Source: Parachlorella kessleri (taxonomy: Eukaryota > Chlorophyta > Trebouxiophyceae > Chlorellales > Chlorellaceae). From it: a stretch of 25,231 nucleotides of DNA. The stretch lies in the NCBI GenBank assembly GCA_001598975.1, contig BBXU01000160.1:1-25231 (forward strand). Reading direction: 5' to 3'. The position numbers and the translations under genes are program-made. Below, one piece after another: positions 1-11,587 of the stretch. The notes below the pieces were generated by a model. That model worked only from the letters and a program-made list of their open reading frames with translations, ran no database searches and had not been told where the DNA came from. Positions within the stretch are counted from its first letter, which is position 1, and each line of letters begins with the position of its first letter.

Positions 1-64
1 GCCAGCCCCCCCGACCCCCCCCCCCCCCACCCACCACCCCACCCCCCTGCACTGCACTGCGCAC

Positions 65-3000
65 CTGGAGGGGGTTGTCAAAGGTCCAGATACCCCCCAG
101 GATACCCAGGCTCATGAGGTAGGGATGCCCGCCGGGGATGTCCTCGAGAATGAGGGTGTCCCCCAGGTAGTAGGCCAGGAAGTGCAGTCCCAGGAACACC
201 AAGCCAGACACGAGCCGGCCCTGCATGCACAGGCAGGCGACAGCACTGTGGCCCACACGGCGGCAGGGGCGCAACATGGTGGACGCCCAACGACTTGAGC
301 GGGCCTGGAGGTGTGTGGGACCGGCTGTGTAGGAACCGGCGTGCTGGAAACTGCACCTGCCAAAGAGACCCACCCGAATCTGTCACTTCTGCAGGCAGGC
401 AGGCTATGCACAAAGCCAAGGAGTGAGGCATGAACGGGCACCCCCCCACCTACCCCCCACACACAGAGACTCCCGGGGCCCCCAACCTGCCCCCCACAAC
501 ATGAGCGCGTGCTTGCTGGCACCGCACCGCACCCCACCTGTGCCGCCAGGGCGATGCAGGGCGGCAGCGCCACCACGTATGTGGGTATGAAGGGCAGCAG
601 GGCGCAGGCGGCGCAGAGCACTGTGGCGGTGTAGGTGAGCGGCAGGGCAAACATGCGGAAGGTGAGCCAGGTGAAGGCCGAGTGGAAGGCCACCAGCTTG
701 ACGGAGGACACAAACACGCCTGCGGGCAAGCAGCATGAATGTGCTTGGTGCAAGTCTCCGCCCCATAACTTCTGCTGGCTTCCGCGGACGTTGAATGCAC
801 GTACTAGATTGTAAACGGGGGCGGGAGGCGGTTCGCCAGGTTAATGACATTCACCTCAGGCTCTTTCCCCTGGCGGAGCGAAGACAGGTGTCGAGGGTAC
901 TAGGCAATTTGCCGTGCCCCCCACGGATGCAGCGGCAGATATACATTGGCAACTGGCCTCACGAGCGGGACTACTTAGCCCAAGCCTGCGGCAGAGACCG
1001 TCCCGAGTGGCAGCATGCTTCAGCACACACACAAGGCCAGCACAACAGCTCCGGTGTGAACTAGTTTATTGTACTACTTTATACCCATATTTTCAGAGCT
1101 GCCGGTAGGCCAGCTGGCCCACCTCCCAGGGCCTTGGTGAATGCCGAGGCCGCGCGCTGCTTGCCGCCCTCCGACAGCGGCAGCACACCCACAGCGTGCG
1201 CCAGCGGCTCCCTCGTGGCCGCCAGCAGGTAGAACAGCAGCGCCAGGAACAGCGTCAGCTGCATGCCAAACTTGGCTAGGCCCAGGCCCAGGCGCAGCAC
1301 ACCCAGCCCGCCCATAAGCGCCGCCGTGGTGGTGCTGCCCACAGACAGCGCAAACACGCCCGCCAGCGCCCGGCCGGTGATGATCAGCGGGTCGGCGGCC
1401 GCCAGCAGCAGCCGCTGCAGTGATCCGAGGTCGGCCACGTGGCTGGGGGCAGCGTAGGCTGAGGGCAAGGAGGAGGAGGAGGAGGGATTATTGCTGCCGC
1501 CCTGGGCGCGGCCGTGCGGAAGCTGCTGTTGTTGTTGCTGGTGGCGGCCTCCCGCGGCGCCGGCGCCTTGGGCTTGGTAAGAGGTGGCGTTTCGCAGCGC
1601 GTCAATGCACAGCGCGGCCGCGCCGCGCATCTCGGCCCAGCCCTCCCGCAGCTGGCGGTGCCACAGGCGCGCGTAGGCCGTCTGCAGCCGGCGACCTGCC
1701 AAGGGCAAGGAGCGGGAAGGGGGGGGGGGGTGCATTGTTATCACCCTAAAGAGGCAATAGCAAGTTGGCTGCGCATGCTGGCAGCCAGGCATGGACACCA
1801 GGGCTGCTGCTCCTGGGCCCACATTGCTTGCGGTGATGCATGGCAGCTGTCAAAACTTGTGCCACGTTGATAGTCGCGCGAGACGGGGTGTGGGGTGCCA
1901 ACCATTACCCACATGGCCTGCCCCAACAGTAAGTGCATCCCCAAGCCCGCAGCTGTCCGCTCAGAGGCCTGGCGCTCACCTACATCTCCCACCAGCCCTG
2001 GCAGCGGCACGTGCTGCCCGGCCTGGCCCCCCTCGCCCTCCTGCCCCTCCTCGCTGCGGCACAGCTGCAGCCGCCCCTCCGCGGCCGTCGCCTCGCGCTG
2101 GGCAGCTGCCACCGCCTCCAAGGCCGCGCTGTGTGCCGCTTTGGCCAGGCCCAGCTCCCCGTCCGCGGCCACCACCTCTTGCTGCACCGCTACCAGCCTA
2201 CTGCTGCTTGACGGGGAGGAACCACCAGACGACCCTTGGGCGCCGGCAGGCCCCGTGGCCTGGGCAGTGTCATGCTTAGCGGGCGCCTCCCGCTCAGCCA
2301 CGGTCCTCCCTTTTGGCATTGCCGCTCGGGCCGGGCCTGCACCTGCCCCCGTACCAGCTGCTGCCGTCGCGGACTGCCCTTCTGTTCCCGCCTCCCCAGT
2401 GCTCCCCCGCCCAGCGGGAGCCGCTTGTTGCGCTGCGCCTTCCTGGGGCCCAGCGGCGGGCTGTTCGTGCGGCGTGTCAGGCAATGGTACACCACTGCGC
2501 AGCCGCGCCAGCTGCTGCAGCGCGGAGGTCAGCCGCAGCTTCAGGCGGTCAGCCTGCAGGCAAATGCACCACGGGCGGCGGAGGCGCGGAGTTGGCGGCC
2601 AGCAAGTGTGAGGAGAGAGCCTGCGTGGCCTTTGTGGCTACCAACCGCAGGGTGTCAGGGTTGGGGCATACAAGGCACTCTGGATATTGGAAAGAGAGCA
2701 GCCCAGCAGCTTCAATACCCAGTGTTGCTGTTGCCTCCGTTGATATGGGGATGGCCGGCGCTTGCACATGCAGATGCCTGTGCCAAGACGTACTTGTCCC
2801 TGGGCTCTGAACTCTGCCCCCCTGCAGCGCCGTGCTCACAGCACGGCCCCGCGACCTGCGCACAATCAATCGTGCCCCCCAGCCACCACCACCACAACAC
2901 CCACCCACCCACCCTCGAGCTGGCCTCCTTCTCCTGCTGGGCCGCCTCCCTCAACTGCAGCTCCGCCCTCGCAACCGCCACCAGCAGCTGGCCCCGCTCT

Positions 3001-6000
3001 TTGGCGGAGCACCGCCGCGGCCCCTGCACCGTCTCGTACAGCAGCCGGAGGTCCTTGGCAGCCGCGGTGAGGTTGTGGCGGGCCATGAACCGCCCCACCT
3101 GGCCCTCCACCCACGTGGCCACGCCCGGCAGAGAACGCTGGATCAGGCCCTGGGCCTCATGCTGGTAGGCAGACAGCCAGGGAGGCAGGGAGGCACGGCG
3201 CATGGGTGGGGCACCGGGCACCAGCTCCGGCGGGGGGCAGGTGCCGGGGGGCGCGGCCGGCTCAGAGGAGGAGCACAGCTCTTCTCCCAGGCCCTCTGGC
3301 CAAGGGGTCACGCCGCACCCGCCTCCGCTGCAGTCGCCAGCTTGCAAGCCCTCGCCTTGCCCCTCGCTTCCGCCTTGGTCGCTGCCGGTGCTGCCTAGGT
3401 CCACGCTGCTGCCAGCGTTACGGTCTCCTGCCGGGTCGCCTGCTGTGGCTGCTGTGGCTGTCGTGACCGCTGTCACCGCCTCCAGCACCGGCGGCACCGC
3501 CTCAGCCAGCATGGGCGTGGTGGCGGCCACGCTCGCCCAGGCCGCGGGGAACACGTCGCGCACCGCCAGCAGCGTGCCGCGCCCCTCCTGCGCCACCCGC
3601 ACAGTCAGGAACGCCGCCAAGCCGGTGCTGCCCAGCAGGAGGCCCGCTATGAGCAGCAGGCTGACCAGGGCGTGCAGGTTTCGGCGCAGGAGCGTGCGTA
3701 AGCCGCCGTCCAGGCTGCATATCAGGCTGTGGCAGGTGGCCGCGGCGCCACCTAGGGCACGGCATGCTGGCACCCACCAGGCAGCCCCCCTCCCCCGAGA
3801 CCGGGCAGGGGTGCATGGGGGGTCCACCCCAGCAAAAGCCTTCCCCGCCAGGTCGGCAGTGCCACCACCGCCGCTGTGACCAGGGCCGTTTAGTGTGGTG
3901 CTCAAGCTGCGCTGCTCTGGCGAGGCGGACCGGCTGGCGCGGCCGTTGCCGGGGAAGGGCAGCCTGGTGGCGGGGGCGGCGGCTGAGCCCGAGGCGGGGG
4001 TGAACCGCGGCCGGCGAAGGGGCGTGACGCCGCTGCGGTCGGTCACAGGGGTGTGGGGCGTGCGGCCCTGTGCACAGGCAAGTAGGTGGGTAGGTCGGCA
4101 GGCGGCAGACAAAGAGGAGCAGCCAAGCTGAGCAGCCCCCTACCCACAAGAGGAAGCGTGCCCATAGGTACCTGTGGGTTGCGGTTTACATGACATGGCA
4201 CAACAGAGGGGCCCTGCGCACGGTCGTAAGGCTTGCCAGAAGACCCCCCTGCTGCAGCTGCCAATGAGACCGCTGCCTAACCCACTCTCCTGTCATGCCG
4301 GCCCTGCGCCCACCCGCCCGCCTGCCCACCTGCATGCCCAGGCCCCCCGGGGGTGTTTTCAGGGGTGAGAAGACGGTGGCCCCAAGGTACCAGTGTGCGC
4401 TGAGGTACAGCAGCGGCACCGCTCCCACCGCCAGCACCAGCGTCGTTGCCAGCACCACCAGCTGCACCGTGGCTGACCAGGCGGCCTGCAGGGCAGAGTT
4501 GGCAGGTGACTACCCACTAGACAAGACCATGGTGACCATGCCCAGGCAACGTACAGGACAGACGTGATCCGGGTGGGGTTGCACAACACCGTGGGGTTCC
4601 AACTTGCTGCAGTGAGCCAGAAGCTGTGTGCTGTGTAGTAGGGAAGACAGCCCAGCAGTGAAGGTTGGCACTTCCCACCAAAGGCATCATCATGCCCCCC
4701 TCCTCACAGCATCCGCCATAGAGGCAGATGCCGCACCCACTTACCCACACCCACTCATACACCGTCCACACCAGGATGGCCCGAAACAGCCACCGGAACA
4801 GCACCGCGCTGGGCACCGGCGGCCGCCTGGCTGCCCGCCGCCGCTTCTTCTTGCTGCTGCGCCGCGCTTTGAGCGCCTTCACCCCCGCCTTGGCATACAC
4901 CGACAGCAGCACGGGCAGGGTGTGGGTGGGCGTGGCGGGTGCGGAGGCGTAGGCATATGCAGGCGGGGGCTTGGCTGTCAGGCCGTCCGAGGTTGCATGC
5001 CGGCTGAGGGGAGACCTGGGGGAGGCGGGGGCGGAGAGGCGCGGCGAGCGAGGGGAGGCGGGCGTGGCCTCAGGCGCGCTGATAGACCGACGGAAGGCCT
5101 GCACACAATGCGCAGGCAAAGCGCTGAAACCGTGTACGCCAATGACTCCACCACAGGCCCTTCCATGAGAGCTCAAGGTACTGACTGCGAATACAGAGGA
5201 GCAGGTAAAGAAGCCTGGAAATTGACGGTCGCCTTACGTCCCTGCCCGCAGAAGCAGAGACTAGCTGGTGACACATGCGGGGGCCCACCTGCCGTTTGGC
5301 TAGCTCCTGCTGGTACTCTACAACCAGCTGCCGCCACTTGAGCAGCAGGTCCCTGGCATCTTCGTATGTTTCCTTCAGGGCTGTCAGTGGCAGTGCCAGC
5401 ACGGACAGCAGCGCCCAGACCACACTCCTGCCAGGAGGGAGGCAGAATGCATGGGTGTGTGCGAGGTGTGGCAGACGCTGCAGGGCTAGGTAGGTGACTA
5501 GACTATCAGGCGAACCTTCAGCCTGCCTACCAGGCCCACCTGTCTTGCGAGAGCCGCACGTCAAAGCGCTTCACCAGCCAGTCCTTGGGGCCTCGCAGTG
5601 CGATGCTGCAGAGGAGCGCATACAGCATAGGGTCCTGCAGCACAAGACAGCAGCCCGCGGATGACCATGGCCTTTGAACAGGAGAGCAGAGCTTGACTCG
5701 ACATGGGACAGGGGCCTGCCGGGAGTGGTGCTGTTTGCTTTTGGGAAAACAGGAAGTTCCCTTGCGCGTTGCAAAGCCGTTCTGTGACAGTTCGTACCCT
5801 GAAGTCCCTGCAGAGAGCAGCAGTTCAGAGTTGTGACTGATGTATATCCGCCCTGGTAGCTGCGAAGGTGAAGGTCAGTCAAAGGCTGGGAGAACTTACC
5901 GTAGCACCTCCCAGAGGTAATAAAGCATAAGACCCAGGAGTATGGCCAGGGCATTGCCGATCGTGTGCAACGCAAGCTGGGTATAGAGCGAGTTCGGCCT

Positions 6001-6030
6001 CGCAGGGCCTCGCTCTTCATGCTGTGCCAT
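65..6030 (-). CDS. TMEM245: TMEM245-like multi-pass membrane protein (AI-2E transporter-like), 3' end outside window
   Basis: Exons, in transcript order: 6030-5900, 5671-5540 (or 5634-5540), 5427-5289, 5098-4745, 4485-4330, 4067-2913, 2553-1980, 1695-1123, 719-538, 220-65. Every junction after exon 2 is GT-AG and keeps phase. About 1184 residues are visible, against roughly 880 for the whole human protein. The family signature is in the last exons: GGVFVSSVKLVAFHSAFTWL followed by LPFIPTYVVALPP and GGHPYLMSLGILGG, which match the C-terminal membrane block of TMEM245 and AI-2E-type permeases. Hydrophobic segments occur in exon 1 (NALAILLGLMLYYLWEVL), exon 3, exons 4-5 (near residues 235-290), exon 6 and exon 8. 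Exons 6-7 hold a predicted coiled coil and long low-complexity linkers. The start is the ATG opening exon 1. The family is membrane-integral; its substrate is not established. Positions 1-64 are intron. Exon 6 could contain a further short intron near 3756-3870. Confidence 0.85.
1719..1730 (-). repeat. 12-base C/G homopolymer in TMEM245-like intron
   Basis: A run of 12 G on the plus strand lies in the intron between exons 7 and 8. On the coding strand it is a C12 tract about 23 bases before the acceptor at 1696, where it can serve as the polypyrimidine tract. Such a homopolymer is also a likely site of assembly or sequencing length error. Confidence 0.9.
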
Positions 6031-6588
6031 CAGCTTACATGCTTTCTCCGCAGCAATGAGGTTACTTGTTATGTGCGTTTCAAGGAACGAGGTTGAGCTT
6101 TGTCGATCATCTTGCGGGTGCCAGCTGGCAGGGCAACTCAACACCTTGGCAAGCTTTTGCGATCAACTGCAATGTACCCTTTGTTGAACGTTTCAAACGT
6201 TTCATATACTCCCCAAACGTGCCATCAAGCTTACGACTGCCGCATCAGCGTTTCGGAGGAGTGGCACTGTCCAGTTTCATAGCAGTGCCATCTTGCAATC
6301 ATCTGCACGGGTCTGGCTAGCTCCGATATGATGGTTTGCAGTAGACTCTAGGATAGGCATACAAGCTATCAGGTGAGCAGGCGACCAGCGGTCGTGCCAC
6401 TCCATCCTGTGTGGATGCTGGTTCCCTGTGTGGCTTCTCAGCCGGGTGTTTGGTGCACACCTTAGCAGCACTATCACCACTGCCACTAGGAGTGCTTTCT
6501 GCGCTGGTAAGCCTGCTTCATCACACCACCAACCCTGCAAACCCTGCTGCCGCGCAGCTTTGCAGAGCTGGGGCCCTGGAGCGCGGCT
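6031..6588. promoter_or_regulatory. Divergent intergenic promoter region between TMEM245-like and TMEM135-like genes
   Basis: This 558-bp interval separates two start codons that point away from each other, so it should hold both 5' UTRs and both promoters. It is clearly less GC-rich than the flanking exons. No convincing TATA box was found. The hexamer CGTTTC occurs at 6076-6081, 6189-6194, 6198-6203 and 6249-6254, two of these in a 9-bp direct repeat. A shared bidirectional promoter is an inference from geometry. Confidence 0.55.
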
Positions 6589-9500
6589 ATGGACCGGCCC
6601 CCGCCCCCGCCGCCCTTTGACGCTGCAGTCACCGTCGCCTTGCTGCGGCAGCGCCTGAAGAGCTATGACACAGACAGGGCCCGTGAGCGGCTGGTCAGCG
6701 CTGTCGTGCGCGGCGCGACGGCGGGGCTCGCGCTGCGCGGCGGCCTACACTTGGTGACATACCTGCTTGGCCTGGCCTTGTCCCACAAGCGGGGCAGGCG
6801 TGGCACCCCTGGGAATGCCCGCCCGGTGGCACTGGAGCTGGTCAAAGACACGCTGCGCTGGGGAGCCTTCCTGGGCAGCTTCGCGGGCGTGTTTGTGACT
6901 AGCGACGAGGTTATCGCGCTCCTGGGAGGCAAGAAGCGGTGAGGGGCCGGCGGCAGGGCATGCAGGCCAGGCTTGGCAGGGCTGGCTGTGAGTCAGTCGC
7001 ACTCCCACCTACTTAAGCTATCATAGGGAGCCAGGTTCTGTGTGAGGCTCGAAAGCGAAGCATACCTGCGTTAACATCTAGGGGCAATGGTGTGTGTGTC
7101 ACCTCAGAGGACCCTGGCGCACAGGAGCCCTGCTGTGGTTTGCGTGTGCAGGACAAAGCGTTGGCGAGCCTTTGCCTCTGGGGCTGTGGCAGGCCCTACA
7201 CTGCTGCTGACAGGGCCCAAGGCCCGACACACCAGCCTAGCCATCTACATCCTCATCAGGTGCAGGCGGGCGGGGGGGCGCTTGTGGAGATGGGGTTGGG
7301 TGTTGTGTGCGGGGTGGGGGTGGGAAGAAGGGGGGGGAGTACCTAGCGGGCAGCATTAAGGGGCAGGAAAGTGCAGCCAACCCAGCAAATGAGGAAGCCG
7401 GAGAGTCAGCATTGCAACATTGCGCGGGGTAGCGTCAACACCCACCGCCCCTGCCCAGGCAACTATCCCTCGGGCGGGAAACACATGTCCCTTTCTATGT
7501 GCAAGCCTGTGGCAGGCCCTCACATAGCTTGCCGCGCGCTGCGTTGCTGCTGCCAGGGGCCTGGCGCTGCTGATCCGCTGCGGCAACCTGGAGTCTGCGG
7601 ACCCGCGGCTGCGGGCGCTGCTGAGCCCCACGCGGTGGCGGCACGGGGATGTGGCCCTCATGTGCCTCTCCGCAGCGCAGGTACCCCCTATTACTAAACT
7701 GTTGCCAACTCTGCCTACACGCCTCCTGCCTACACGGTTCGCCCCGTGTGTGGCCACTTGGAACGACCATGGTCAGGCCCCTTGCTGAGCATGCAGCTGC
7801 TGGCTTGCCGTGTGTGGCTACCTGTTCCTCGTGGGTGCTCCATGCGTGAGGGGATGGCTGGCGGGCGGGTGGCATTGCAGCACTCACCAGGGTCGCGGAA
7901 GTGCCGGGAGCGCCAGTCCAGCCCAGTGACCAGTGGCCGCCCTGCCCGGCTGCAGATCGTGTACAGCTGGATCGTGCTCCCGCAGACCTTCCCGCCCTCC
8001 TACTCCCGCTTCCTCAACAAGCATGGTGGCCGCGAGCCCTACGCGTGAGTGCATCACAGCTGCTTTCCAAGGCCACGGGCAGAGTGCAGCTGCTATCAAT
8101 CACCAATGCCTCCCCGGCACGGTTGGAAAAGACAGAAGGACTGCAGTGCACCTTACGGGACTGCGGGGCCTCCCCGCTACCTACCTGCAGTACATGCTGG
8201 GCTCCCCCCGCACCTGTCACACCAACCCCCAGTCCCTCACCCACCGGTGTACAGCTTGCTTGGGCTCAGTCCGGCCGTGCTGGCCAGCACGCTTTGCCTG
8301 CTGTGTGACGGCCACTACCTCCGCTGTGTGTCGGCCACTCCCTCCCCATCTGCTGCGCCTCGCCCCTCCCAAGGCAAGCCTCCGCTGCTCCGCCGCCCCG
8401 CCCTTTCTTTCCGCCCGTAGGTACGAGGGCCTCCGTGAGCTGCTGCAGTTCAGCCGGCGGGGGAGGGGACCCTTCCAGCTGCGCAGCCTGGCAGGCACGC
8501 CGTTTGAGGACTACAGCGGCACCACCCCCTGCCACTTCTTGCACCCCGGCCAGCCGTGCCGGACGCAGGGCCTGCACTTCCTGCCGCACGCCTACCTGCG
8601 CGCGCTGCCAGTGTGAGTGCCGGGGGAGGCGAGGGCTGTGGTTGGCGTGTCTGGGAGGTGGGTTGGAATGCAGTGCATGGGGCAGCGTGGTATGGTGTGG
8701 GGGCAGGAGCAAGCTGGACAGGGGCGGCCCAACAGCGCAGGCGTGCTGGGCATGTGGACCCGGCATGGACGGATGTGATATCGAGCGTCTGAGGAAAGAG
8801 CAAGAGCTACTGGCTGGCTGGCTGGCTGGCTGGCTGCGGTGTCCGATCAGCGCATCACCCTCAGCCCTTCTCAGCCCTTCTCAGCCCTTCTCGTTCCGTC
8901 CGGCCACTGTCGCCCCCAGCAGCCTCTGTTCGGCAAGACCCTGTGCACACCCCGCTCTCTCCCTCCTCAACCAACCAACGGCCACTCGCGGGCGGCCGTG
9001 GGGCCTCCCTGTCGGCCGCGTGAGCCCCTCCTCCCTGCTGTGCGCGCTGCGCAGGTACGTGCCGGTGTACATCTTCCCGGCGCTGCTGGTGCACGGCCGC
9101 GCCCTGGTGCGCCCCTCCACCGCGGCCACCCTCTGGGCCAAGCTGGGCACGGGCGTGCTGCGCTCCTCGCTCTTCCTGTCAGGCTACTGCACCCTGGCGT
9201 GGGTGGGCGCGTGCGTAGGTGCGCTGCTGCTGGGGCACAGGGGGGGGTGTAGATTGGTGGACGGGTGGGTGGGGGTGTTGGTGTGGTGTTGGTGTGTGGG
9301 AGGACGGGGCCTGCTGACAGGCAGGCAGTTGAAGCTGAACCTTGGAGTGGACAGTGCAGGGTGGACAGTGCAGGGTGTGGGTGTCCAGAGGTCAAGTCGG
9401 TCGCTTCTGGCTGCCCAGCTGGCTGGCGCACCGGTCGCTTTGTGATGTGGTGCTAGGCATGCCTCACCTGGCCGGCGGGTGGGGCAATGGAGCATCGGAC

Positions 9501-10971
9501 GGAAAGGCGGGTGTACACTCCCCTGGTCCTTGAAGGTTCGTTGCTCCCAACGAAAAGGTGAAGGCCTGGGCGGGTCCTGTAGCTACTTGCTGGGTGCACC
9601 AACAAACTGGCGAGCAGCAGCATCTTAAGCAGCCGTGCCTCCCAGCAAAATCCCTCCCCACCCTGCCCCGGTTCCATTGTAGAGACCCCCTCCACCGGTG
9701 CACAGTGGTCCTGCCCCTGCTTGTTGCCCGCAGGCTTCAACCTGACGGGGCGCACCACCCCCTGGGTCATCTGCACGTCCGCCAGCATCGCGGGGCTGGC
9801 GGTGCTGGTGGAGAAGAAGTCGCGGCGCATGGAGCTGGCCATGTACTGCCTGTCACGGGTGGGTCGCGCTGGCTCATGCCGCCTGGTCAGCAGAGAATTT
9901 GCAAATGCGGCAGCAGGGTGGTAGGCAGTACCTGCCCCAGTCTTGCGTGCTGCACTGGCCTGCCCGGGGTGCTTGCCTGGTGACCCTGTATCCGGTGAGA
10001 ATGGCAGGTGTGCTATTACGGTCCGCCACAGCAAATGCGTAGTGTACCGTGTCCTGTGCTAGACCTAGCCTGTGGCAGTGCGCAAGGAGGGTGCCCACTC
10101 AAGTGTGCCCGGTGGCCCTTCCCATGCAGGTGGTGGAGGCATTTGGGCTGTGCCTCGTAGAGTGGGGGTACGTGAGACGCGCTGCCATGCCGCGGCGCCT
10201 GGATGTTGCCATTTTCAGCCTGGCCACCGCCTGCATCTGCCACTGCTACAGGTGGGGGCCGCAGCAGGGAAGGCACTGCACAGGGTAGATCGACAGGTGG
10301 CTTGCTTGGGTTGACTGCTTAGCGTGCGTGCGTGGTTGTGCTTCGGAGTGCAGGGACCTGCTCATTAGGCTGATGCAGACGGTGGCACCCCAGTCACTGC
10401 TGTTAGTGTGCGTCATTAAGGGATGCCGCAGTCACGCTGCGCTTACCGGCACTTCAAACACGTTGTCGCTTGCATCTTGGTGGCTTGCAGCGACCACTTT
10501 GGCCAGCGGAGGAAGGTGTTCCGCAGCAAGTACCTGGCGGTCTTCGATGCCATCCTGGGCAACACGGGCTTTGCAGATGCCAGCATCCGCCATGTGCCCT
10601 CCAACAACCAACTCATCGCCAGCGCCCAGGTGCGCCTCAACACCAGTGTGCAGCACCTGCTGAGCCTCGCGGGCGGCGGGGAGGGCGGGCCGGCGGGCAG
10701 CAACCATGGGGCGGTTCAGGGCTTCCTGGGGAGGGTGTCAGGGGGGGCACGCTCCCTGGCGGTGGCGCCGGCTAGTGCTGCCCATTCCAGGAGCCCTAGC
10801 CCCATCGGGAGCGACAGCAGCAAGACCAGCAGTGGGAGCGGCAGCAGCGGGGAGGAAGCCGGCAGCGGTGCTGGTGGCAGGAATGGCAGCGGGAGCAGAA
10901 GGCAAGGGGAGAAGGAGGCAGGGCCAAGCTGGGCACCACAGAGCAGCACCGCCCATGACGTGCACACGTAA
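6589..10971 (+). CDS. TMEM135: TMEM135-like membrane protein
   Basis: Nine exons: 6589-6938, 7152-7259, 7557-7680, 7956-8044, 8421-8612, 9055-9218, 9734-9858, 10130-10251, 10491-10971. All junctions are GT-AG and in phase, giving 584 aa (human TMEM135 is about 458). Family blocks are RWRAFASGAVAGPTLLLTG and HTSLAIYILIR (residues ~118-152), a WRHGDVALMCLSAAQIVYSW segment across the exon 3-4 junction, PPSYSRFLNKHGG in exon 4, a VYIFPALLVHGRAL segment in exon 6, IAGLAVLVEKKSRRMELAMY in exon 7 and RRKVFRSKYLAVFDAILG in exon 9. Animal TMEM135 (PMP52) is associated with peroxisomes and mitochondria; a similar role here is inference. The last ~100 residues are a Ser/Gly-rich tail without family similarity. 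The start is a Pro-rich ATG preceded by GC-rich leader. The introns at 8613-9054 and 9219-9733 carry simple repeats but no evident gene. Confidence 0.88.
8811..8836 (+). repeat. TGGC tetranucleotide microsatellite
   Basis: TGGC is repeated about 6.5 times in the intron between exons 5 and 6 of the TMEM135-like gene. It is non-coding and probably length-polymorphic. Confidence 0.95.
8861..8892 (+). repeat. Three tandem copies of a 10-bp unit (TCAGCCCTTC)
   Basis: Three perfect head-to-tail copies plus two bases of a fourth lie in the same intron as the TGGC microsatellite, 24 bp downstream of it. The unit is pyrimidine-rich and lies about 160 bp before the exon 6 acceptor. Confidence 0.95.
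9347..9374 (+). repeat. Two tandem copies of a 14-bp unit
   Basis: GTGGACAGTGCAGG is present twice in direct tandem inside the 515-bp intron between exons 6 and 7 of the TMEM135-like gene. It looks like a simple duplication. Confidence 0.9.
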
Positions 10972-11587
10972 GCGGCCCGGCAACATGCACAGAAGTTCTA
11001 TGCTGCTGGCATCACTGTTTGGACAACCGTTACTTATCTCTTAACTACAACTTTGTTGTGTTCGCTTATCTCCTTGTTTGAAGTTCCACAATGCAGGCAT
11101 AGATTCTTCAGGTTACACAAAAGTTGCTTGCGAGGGCACTGCACATGTGTATATACACATATATGTGTCTTGGATCTATACCCTAAGCAGGCAAAAGTTC
11201 GCCAGCTGAAGGCTGTCGTAAGGGGTCACCACAGCTGTAAGGCTCGCTAAGGAGTTACAAGGACTTGGCCCGGGCAACCCCGGCTTAGGAAGAAGGATTA
11301 CTACCTGGCGCCATAACAAGGGCTTGTGTTCTACTGGTACTCTTGAGTTGCTTGAGTCTTCTGCCTTGGTAGCCAGAGCTGTTCGCCGCCGCCAGGAGTG
11401 ACAGATACCGTACGAAACTGTTGCCGGGGACAGGATTTGATACACTGGGAGCCCTACGGGGCAGCGATCAGGTAGCTGCCTCAGAGCGCGCCCTCCATCG
11501 GGGGCCATATCCCCGGCACCCGGCAGTATCAGTCATTCTGTCTTCTCTTTCCCCTTGCTGTGGCCGTCTGCTTACATAGCCCACCGT
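10972..11587 (+). other. TMEM135-like 3' UTR followed by Mpv17-like upstream region
   Basis: This 616-bp stretch has no supported coding exon. The first ~270 bp should be the 3' UTR of the TMEM135-like gene, ending near a TGTAA signal at 11236-11240. The remainder, about 330 bp, must hold the promoter and 5' UTR of the Mpv17-like gene. No clear TATA box is visible. Overlapping AT-rich palindromes occur at 11145-11168. Confidence 0.6.
11236..11240 (+). terminator. Putative polyadenylation signal TGTAA of the TMEM135-like gene
   Basis: This is the first TGTAA downstream of the TMEM135-like stop codon. TGTAA is the usual polyadenylation element in volvocine green algae, normally 10-20 bases before the cleavage site. 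The implied 3' UTR is about 280 bases. Confidence 0.55.

Noticed and set aside
112..753. 213-codon minus-strand ORF taken as a single gene
   Set aside because: Only 538-719 of it is a real exon of the TMEM245-like gene. The rest reads through the following intron and into a wrong frame of the next exon.
2236..3168. 310-codon plus-strand ORF
   Set aside because: It is antisense to TMEM245-like exons 6 and 7 and spans their intron. It arises from the GC-rich codon bias of the real minus-strand frame and shows no domain.
3202..3879. 225-codon plus-strand ORF rich in Ala, Pro and Ser
   Set aside because: It lies antisense to exon 6 of the TMEM245-like gene, whose minus-strand frame has a membrane helix and in-phase splice sites.
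8435..9445. 336-codon plus-strand ORF
   Set aside because: It runs through two introns and a TGGC microsatellite in a different frame from exon 5 of the TMEM135-like gene. The phase-consistent splice model gives a protein with family matches instead.
10328..10490. Possible extra TMEM135-like exon starting at a TGCAG before 10355
   Set aside because: The joined CYSDHFGQRRKVFRSKYL reading from exon 8 directly to exon 9 fits the family, while the extra segment has no similarity and would disturb the frame.
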